From Planctomycetota bacterium (GTDB lineage Bacteria > Planctomycetota > Phycisphaerae > Phycisphaerales > Zrk34): 64,000 bases of DNA. How positions within the stretch are numbered: position 1 is the stretch's first letter; every line of letters starts with the position of its first letter. Where the stretch lies: NCBI GenBank assembly GCA_016125255.1, contig WGMD01000002.1, positions 744,001-808,000 on the forward strand. Direction: 5' to 3'. Below are positions 59,002-64,000 of this stretch, piece by piece. The notes under the pieces were generated by a model that did not search any database, was not told the DNA's origin, and saw only the letters and a list, made by a program, of their open reading frames with translations. The position numbers and the translations under genes are program-made.

Positions 59002-60219
59002 ATGCAATTTCGACACACCACGCTCCCCAACGGCCTGACGATCATCGGAGAAGTCAATGACGCGGCGCACACCTGCGCGGTCGGGTTCTTCGTCAAGACC
59101 GGCTCGCGCGACGAGGTGAAATCCGTCATGGGCGTAAGCCATTTTCTCGAACACATGATGTTCAAGGGCACGGAGCGCCGCACCGCCGCGGACGTCAATC
59201 GCGACTTTGACCGTATCGGCGCCAACTACAACGCATCGACCAGCCAGGAGACGACGGCGTACTGGGCGCATGTGCTGCCCGAATATCTGCCGCAGGCGAT
59301 CGATCTTTTGGGCGACATTCTCCGCCCGTCGCTGCGCGTCGAGGACTTTGACATGGAAAAGAACGTCATCCTCGAAGAGATCGGCATGTACGACGATCGG
59401 CCGTTCTGGGTAGCGTACGAGAAGGCGATGGAGCGCTACTTCGGGGAGCACACGCTGGGCTTCCGCATTCTGGGCACGACCGATTCGATCCGCGCTCTGA
59501 AGCGTGATCAGATGATGGACTACTTCAACGAGCGCTACAGCCCGAACAACATCGTGGTGTCGCTGGCCGGGAAGATCGACTTCGACCGATGCGCGGAGAT
59601 GATCGACAAGGCGTGCGGCTCGTGGAAGCCAATGAAGATTGCGCGGAAATACGTCGCGGCGAAACCCACCGCGGCGGAGGAGCTATTGCATAAGAAGTCG
59701 GCGAACATGCACTACGTGCTGGGCGTGAGCGAAGCGCCGTCGGCGCAGGACGAGATGCGTTACGCGGCGGCGGTTCTGGCGAACGTGCTCGGCGACAACG
59801 ACGGGAGCCGGCTCTACTGGGACCTGATCGACCCGGGACTCGCGGACGAGGCGGAGGTCGCGCATCATCCGTTCGACCGGACGGGGGTGTTCATGTACTA
59901 CATCAGTTGTCCGCCGGGTCAGGCGGCGCGCGTCGAGGGGATTCTCGAAAAGGCGCTGGACGAAGCGGCGGCGAAGCTCAAGAGCGACGAAATCGAGCGG
60001 GCGGTGAGCAAGATCGCGATGGATCTGATGCTTCAGAACGAGCGGCCGGCGGGGCGCATGATGGGGCTCGGCGGGCAGTGGATCTATCTCCAGCGCTACG
60101 AATCGCTGGAGGCGGAATTGGAACGAATCAAAGCGGTCGACGTCGATGCGGTGCGGGCGCTGATCGAGAAGTATCCGTTCCGGCCACGCACGCTCGTTCG
60201 GCTCACGCCGGGCGATTAG
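59002..60219 (+). CDS. Active M16 family metallopeptidase
   Basis: The 405-residue protein has the inverted zinc motif HFLEH (residues 47-51) and the downstream glutamate region NVILEEIGMY (121-130) at the expected distance. It should be the catalytic partner of the preceding inactive homologue. M16B pairs degrade or process peptides; the substrate is unknown. It ends four bases into the converging PilZ gene. Confidence 0.92.
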   Translation: MQFRHTTLPNGLTIIGEVNDAAHTCAVGFFVKTGSRDEVKSVMGVSHFLEHMMFKGTERRTAADVNRDFDRIGANYNASTSQETTAYWAHVLPEYLPQAIDLLGDILRPSLRVEDFDMEKNVILEEIGMYDDRPFWVAYEKAMERYFGEHTLGFRILGTTDSIRALKRDQMMDYFNERYSPNNIVVSLAGKIDFDRCAEMIDKACGSWKPMKIARKYVAAKPTAAEELLHKKSANMHYVLGVSEAPSAQDEMRYAAAVLANVLGDNDGSRLYWDLIDPGLADEAEVAHHPFDRTGVFMYYISCPPGQAARVEGILEKALDEAAAKLKSDEIERAVSKIAMDLMLQNERPAGRMMGLGGQWIYLQRYESLEAELERIKAVDVDAVRALIEKYPFRPRTLVRLTPGD

Positions 60220-60635
60220 TTGGGCGCGTCGGCGGGGCCGATGAAGCTCACGCCCAAGTCGTGGTACATATCCGAGACGTAGCGGCAGAAGACGACGATG
60301 GCTTCGAAACGTCGCACGGCTCCGTCGGGCGAGGGGAGTTCGACGACGACGCGTTCGCCCTTGCGGAACATGCGTCGTGCGAGCATGCCCATGCCGCTAC
60401 GGGAGATGTTGTGCGCCATGGCCCACGAGCCGCTGCCAATGTGCGACTCGTGCGTCCAGGTGATGCGGACGGGGAAGACGAAGCGGGAGCGTTTGGCGAT
60501 GCGCCGCTCCTCCTCCAGACCGCGCAGATGGGACTGGGCGGCGATGGCGTCGATGATGCGCGTCAATTCCTGCCACTGTTGTGTGGTGAGATTGGGCGCG
60601 GCGGCGGGATCACAGCCCACGGCGAAATTCTTCAT
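60216..60635 (-). CDS. PilZ domain protein (c-di-GMP binding)
   Basis: The 139-residue protein has the PilZ signature: RRIAKRSRF, a variant of the RxxxR motif, followed about 30 residues later by NISRSGMGM, the [D/N]xSxxG motif, and then a beta-barrel with VVVELPSPDG. It binds cyclic di-GMP, presumably to change envelope or motility functions. The start at 60635 is chosen over 60653 because the extra residues are not conserved. The gene for the HDOD-GGDEF protein lies 81 bases upstream. Confidence 0.88.
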   Translation of the reverse strand: MKNFAVGCDPAAAPNLTTQQWQELTRIIDAIAAQSHLRGLEEERRIAKRSRFVFPVRITWTHESHIGSGSWAMAHNISRSGMGMLARRMFRKGERVVVELPSPDGAVRRFEAIVVFCRYVSDMYHDLGVSFIGPADAPN

Positions 60636-60716
60636 GGCTCTGCTCAACACCATTCAGCGTCAGTCGCATGTGCGATCGACTGGTAAAGACGCCGCGAGCC
60701 ATGGCGGCATCGGGTA

Positions 60717-62210
60717 TCAGGCCTTGGCGGCGACCTTGGGGGCGAAGACACGGACGCAGTTGCGCCCGCTGGACTTGGCCGCGTAGACCGCCTGGTCCGC
60801 CGCTTTGATCAGTTGCTCGGGCCGCTTGAAGAAGCGCACGCCGTCGTAGCACGCCACGCCCATCGAGGCGGTGATGTGCAGCGTGAGGTTTTCGCCGGCG
60901 TCGATGTCGGTGTTCTCGATGGCGATGCGGAGCTTCTCGGCGATCTGCGCCGCTTCGGAGCGCGTCGTGTTGGGCAGGATGACGGTGAACTCCTCGCCGC
61001 CGTAGCGTGCGACCAGGGCGTGCTCGGGGGCGTTGTTCTGTAGGGTGCGGGCGAGGGCCATGAGCACCTTGTCGCCGGCGAGGTGGCCGTGCGTGTCGTT
61101 GACGGACTTGAACCGGTCGCCATCGAGGAGGATCAGCGAGACGGGTTGGGTCTGTCGCGTGGCCTGCTCGAACTGCTGGCAGAGGAATTCGTTGAAGTAG
61201 CCGCGATTGGCCGCCCCGGTCAAAGCGTCGCGCGTCGCCTTCTCGTGAAGCTGCTTGTTCTGCACCGCCAACTGCTCCACGTCATGCTGCGATTGGAGCG
61301 ACACTTCCAGGAGCACCTCGTTGGCCTGCGCGAGAATCTCGCCCGTGTCGCGCACCGGCCCGGTCACGATCTCAAAGAGATTGGCCATCTCCTTCGTGCC
61401 TTCGCCGATCTTTTCGAGCAGTTCCGTTCCGTCCTGTTTGCCCAGATCGAAATGCTCGCGGAGCGCGGTGAAGAACTGCTCGACGGAGGAGTTGTTTTCC
61501 TGATGGAGATAGATATCCGCCGCGATGCCGCCGAGCGACACGGCCTGCACCATCGGGCGGAGCTTGGACGGGGCGCGACGCGGGTCTTCGTGCCAGCGGA
61601 TGGGCTTGACGAGCACATCGGGCAGCCGCCATTTCTTGCCCAGCGCTTCGCCGACCATCGTGTGATCCAGATCCATCTCGCGCTCTTCGAGCTTGGCGAG
61701 CTCCGCGTGCCGATCGCCGACCTGCGAGAGCAGCTTCACGTAATCGCCCTGAAGCGTCTGCACCAGCGCGATGACGCCCAGGTCCTGAAGCAGACCGGCG
61801 AGGAAGGCCTCCTCCTGCTCGGCGATTCCGACGCGCTGCGCGATCGAACGCGCGGCGACGGCGGAGTAAAGACTGCGGCGGAAGATGACGTTCGGATCGA
61901 ACTCGCCGCCGCCGGACTGCTTGACCGTGCTCACCAGACTGAAGCTCAGCGCCAACGTCTTGACCGCGTTGAGGCCGAGGATCACCAGCGCGTGACTGAT
62001 CGTGCTGACCGGCTGCGAGAGGCCGTAGTAGCTGCTGTTGACGGTCTTGAGGATTTTCGTGGACAGGGCCGGATCGTTGGAGATCGTCTTGGCAATCTGC
62101 TTGATGTTGATGTCGTCGTTGCGGCACAACTCGATGACTTCCATCGCGATGGCGGGAAGACTCGGAAGGCGCGGACAGTTGAGCACTTTATCGAGAAGCT
62201 GCTGATTCAT
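60717..62210 (-). CDS. HDOD-GGDEF diguanylate cyclase
   Basis: The 497-residue protein has an HDOD domain (about 10-210: NDPALSTKILKTVNSSYYGLS, ILGLNAVKTLALS, AFLAGLLQDLGVIAL) and a C-terminal GGDEF domain with DGDRFKSVNDTHGHLAGD and active site GGEEF (404-408). No RxxD inhibitory site precedes it, so product inhibition is probably absent. It makes cyclic di-GMP. The neighbouring PilZ protein (60216-60635) is a natural receptor. It has no membrane segment and is probably cytoplasmic. Confidence 0.93.
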   Translation of the reverse strand: MNQQLLDKVLNCPRLPSLPAIAMEVIELCRNDDINIKQIAKTISNDPALSTKILKTVNSSYYGLSQPVSTISHALVILGLNAVKTLALSFSLVSTVKQSGGGEFDPNVIFRRSLYSAVAARSIAQRVGIAEQEEAFLAGLLQDLGVIALVQTLQGDYVKLLSQVGDRHAELAKLEEREMDLDHTMVGEALGKKWRLPDVLVKPIRWHEDPRRAPSKLRPMVQAVSLGGIAADIYLHQENNSSVEQFFTALREHFDLGKQDGTELLEKIGEGTKEMANLFEIVTGPVRDTGEILAQANEVLLEVSLQSQHDVEQLAVQNKQLHEKATRDALTGAANRGYFNEFLCQQFEQATRQTQPVSLILLDGDRFKSVNDTHGHLAGDKVLMALARTLQNNAPEHALVARYGGEEFTVILPNTTRSEAAQIAEKLRIAIENTDIDAGENLTLHITASMGVACYDGVRFFKRPEQLIKAADQAVYAAKSSGRNCVRVFAPKVAAKA

Positions 62211-62409
62211 GCGGGACAGCTTTCATCCATCCGTGGTTCCTGAACGTCGCCGGCCGCACATCAGCTCAACCGACCCGGAATCCAAACCCTTCCAGTCGAA
62301 CACCCGACCCATCGGCCCATGATTACATCGGTGCGAATCGGACCGCACTTAAGCACTTACCCCAATGGGATTCGATCCGATTCGCCAATCCGGCGCATGC
62401 ATTGCGAAA

Positions 62410-62787
62410 TTACCGGACGCCGAGGTTCTCGTATTTGATGACACGATCCTTGGCGAGCTTGGCGTGTTCGTTGTTCGGATATTTGGCGGCGAAGGCCCGA
62501 TAGGCCTCCAGCGCCTCCTTGTCGCGCTTAAGCTGATCGAGACAGCGCGCGATGCTGAACTGCGCATCGACCGAGCGCGGATCGTTCGGCGAAGCCGCCA
62601 GCGCCTGCTCATACGCCGGCAGGGCCTTGTCGAAAAGCCCGCCGGTCATGTACCGGTCCGCCACGTCGTACGGATTCTGCGTCGTCGCCTGCTCCAGCTC
62701 CGCCTTGCCGCCGAATTTCGTGTAGGCCAGATACGCCCCGCCGAGCACCAGCGCGATCACCACGATGCGACCGATTGTCAGACCCAT
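62410..62787 (-). CDS. Membrane-anchored tetratricopeptide-repeat protein
   Basis: The 125-residue protein has one N-terminal membrane helix (about 5-24) and two TPR units (about 40-115, with FDKALPAYEQALAASPNDP and DKEALEAYRAFAAKYPNNE). It probably holds partner proteins at the membrane. It follows the next gene upstream by 17 bases; the two form a small operon. Confidence 0.8.
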   Translation of the reverse strand: MGLTIGRIVVIALVLGGAYLAYTKFGGKAELEQATTQNPYDVADRYMTGGLFDKALPAYEQALAASPNDPRSVDAQFSIARCLDQLKRDKEALEAYRAFAAKYPNNEHAKLAKDRVIKYENLGVR

Positions 62788-62804
62788 GGTTGACTCCCGA
62801 TGTG

Positions 62805-63188
62805 TTAATGCCCGCCGCCGAGCAGTCCCTTGAGCGGCCCGAACAAGACCGCCCACGCCAACGCCCCGATCACCGCCGCCGCGATGATCAGCTTGACCAT
62901 CCCGCCCGATGATTTCGCGGAGCCGCCCCGCTGTGCCGCGGCGATCTGCACCGCCGAACCGGCCGCCCCCGTTTCCTTCGCCTTGTTCATCTTGGCGAGC
63001 ATGGCGTCGTACTTGTCGATGTCGCGCTGTCCGCCCGCCTTCGTCGGCGCGGTGTAATATCCCTCGCCGTCCGGGCGCGGCAGCACGTAAAACATGTTGC
63101 CCATGTCGTCCTTCATCGCCTTACCCACATCCTGCGGCCGCACCTTGACCTCGTGACCCGTAAACGGGCTGACCACTGCGATGCTCAT
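62805..63188 (-). CDS. Small tail-anchored protein of unknown function
   Basis: The 127-residue protein begins with SPFTGHEVKVRPQDVGKAM and a NMFYVLPR segment, has a variable middle and one C-terminal membrane helix (about 95-120). No family name is known to me. It is in tandem with the TPR gene and downstream of the ClpC gene, from which a terminator separates it. Confidence 0.72.
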   Translation of the reverse strand: MSIAVVSPFTGHEVKVRPQDVGKAMKDDMGNMFYVLPRPDGEGYYTAPTKAGGQRDIDKYDAMLAKMNKAKETGAAGSAVQIAAAQRGGSAKSSGGMVKLIIAAAVIGALAWAVLFGPLKGLLGGGH

Positions 63189-63260
63189 GCGACGAACTCC
63201 CTCAACAGCGAAAGGCCCCTGACGACACGGGCATTATACCATCCGTTTTGCATGCGCAAT

Positions 63261-63285
63261 AAAAAACCCCGCCGGTCGGGCGGGG
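63261..63285 (-). terminator. Rho-independent terminator of the ClpC gene
   Basis: On the minus strand a 7-base-pair stem (CCCCGCC/GGCGGGG) is followed by TTTTTTATT, 30 bases beyond the ClpC stop. Confidence 0.9.
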
Positions 63286-63315
63286 TGGGTTGGAGTCAGG
63301 GATGGAATCCAACGG

Positions 63316-64000
63316 TCAGGTCGTGCTCGAGGCGGCGGCCTGGTCGGACTTCCTGGCGTCGTCGGCGCGCTCGATCCACGTCGCTTTGAACGCCAGTCCG
63401 TCGGCGCCCTCGGCATGGGTGACCTGCACGTTGTTCTTGCCTTCGAACTCACCGCGCAGGATCGCTTCGGACATGGCGTCCTCGACGTACTGCTCGATGG
63501 CGCGACGCAGCGGGCGGGCGCCGAAGTCGGGGTTGTATCCCTTGTCCATCAGGAACGACTTGGCCGCCTCGTCGAGCTCGAGCTCGATGCCGCGCTCCGC
63601 CAGACGCTTGCGGACCTTCTTCAGTTCGTACTCGACGATGTTCTCCAGGTTCTGCCGCGTCAGCGGGCGGAACACGATGATGTCGTCGAGTCGGTTGATG
63701 AACTCGGGGCGGAAGTAGCGCTCGATTTCCTTGTTGAGCAGCTTCTTCATGCCCTCGTAGGTCGCGTCGGCATCCTGTTTGGCGAAACCGAAGCTCGACC
63801 CGCCGCCCTTGATCAGGTCCGCGCCGATGTTGGACGTCATGATCAGGATCACGTTGCGGAAGTCGATGTGCCGACCGAACGAATCGGTGAGCCGGCCTTC
63901 CTCCATGACCTGAAGCAGCGTGTTGAACACATCGGGGTGGGCCTTTTCGATTTCATCGAGGAGCACGACGGCATACGGCCGGCGACGGATGCGCTCCGTG
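63316..64000 (-). CDS. Clp protease ATP-binding subunit ClpC-type, C-terminal part (cut by window edge)
   Basis: The frame runs off the window at 64000. The visible part is the second AAA+ domain: Walker B LLDEIEKAHPDVFNTLLQV, sensor-1 TSNIGADL, arginine-finger region FRPEFINRLDD and the C-terminal FGARPLRRAIEQYVED. This matches ClpC/ClpA proteins, which unfold substrates for ClpP. The unusual C-terminal tail is about 30 residues long. Confidence 0.92.
   Translation of the reverse strand, partial: TERIRRRPYAVVLLDEIEKAHPDVFNTLLQVMEEGRLTDSFGRHIDFRNVILIMTSNIGADLIKGGGSSFGFAKQDADATYEGMKKLLNKEIERYFRPEFINRLDDIIVFRPLTRQNLENIVEYELKKVRKRLAERGIELELDEAAKSFLMDKGYNPDFGARPLRRAIEQYVEDAMSEAILRGEFEGKNNVQVTHAEGADGLAFKATWIERADDARKSDQAAASSTT

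Noticed and set aside
57556-59451. A 631-codon minus-strand open frame across the M16 genes
   Set aside because: It is antisense to two conserved peptidase homologues and shows the composition of a shadow frame.
1-64000. Exosortase gene expected from the PEP-CTERM proteins
   Set aside because: No protein with the exosortase membrane pattern and Cys/Arg/His triad was found in the window; it must lie elsewhere.

Overview
The window looks like about 64 kb of a high-GC chromosome from a Planctomycetota bacterium, most likely class Phycisphaerae. This is inferred from gene content, not from a marker gene. The supporting traits are seven secreted proteins with PEP-CTERM-type C-terminal sorting signals, an H-X9-DG pseudopilin, a formylglycine sulfatase, a DUF1080 protein, an ECF sigma/FecR pair, and a complete alternative complex III (act) cluster fused to an aa3-type cytochrome oxidase cluster. 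No exosortase, rRNA, CRISPR array, phage or transposase gene is visible.

Layout. 1-1441: a Gfo/Idh/MocA oxidoreductase (cut by the window edge) divergent from an AraC-type regulator. 1860-6113: two exosortase-sorted surface proteins, the second with autotransporter-type beta-strand repeats and a long structured leader. 6199-6271: tRNA-Gly(UCC). 6373-7851: sulfatase. 7980-11384: a compact minus-strand operon of ECF sigma factor, FecR-like membrane anti-sigma protein, PTP-CTERM surface protein and pseudopilin; the FecR protein and the surface protein share a homologous C-terminal/secreted domain. 11470-11933: a truncated second sigma factor fused out of frame to an orphan gene tail. 11994-13592: TMEM175-like channel, free-standing tRNA-binding domain, DUF1802.

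13593-28151 is one respiratory supercluster on the minus strand. It is transcribed actA-B-C-D-E-F, a small membrane protein, SCO, coxB-A-C, subunit IV, then a second subunit III-like protein. Together it encodes quinol oxidation, cytochrome c electron transfer and O2 reduction. A strong promoter and a perfect CRP-type palindrome lie just upstream of actA. Heme A synthesis (ctaB, ctaA) is encoded separately at 37520-40209.

28523-36363 holds a PEP-CTERM vanadium haloperoxidase-like protein, an MFS exporter, two secreted carbohydrate-related proteins, a polysaccharide deacetylase, another PEP-CTERM protein and an NTF2-like protein. 36432-47563 holds a DUF3179 protein, heme A genes, an aldo/keto reductase, a Rieske ferredoxin, an NHL protein, thioredoxin, folP, a large secreted protein with a C-terminal thioredoxin domain, and coaB. 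47647-64000 holds tRNA/rRNA methylases (trmB, rsmE), a prenyltransferase-repeat protein, a carboxylate-amine ligase, an M20 hydrolase, two PEP-CTERM proteins, a sugar-phosphate isomerase-like protein, an inactive/active M16 peptidase pair, a PilZ plus HDOD-GGDEF c-di-GMP module, two small membrane proteins and the 3' part of a ClpC-type ATPase. Several families of dispersed palindromic repeats sit between genes from 28 kb to 59 kb.
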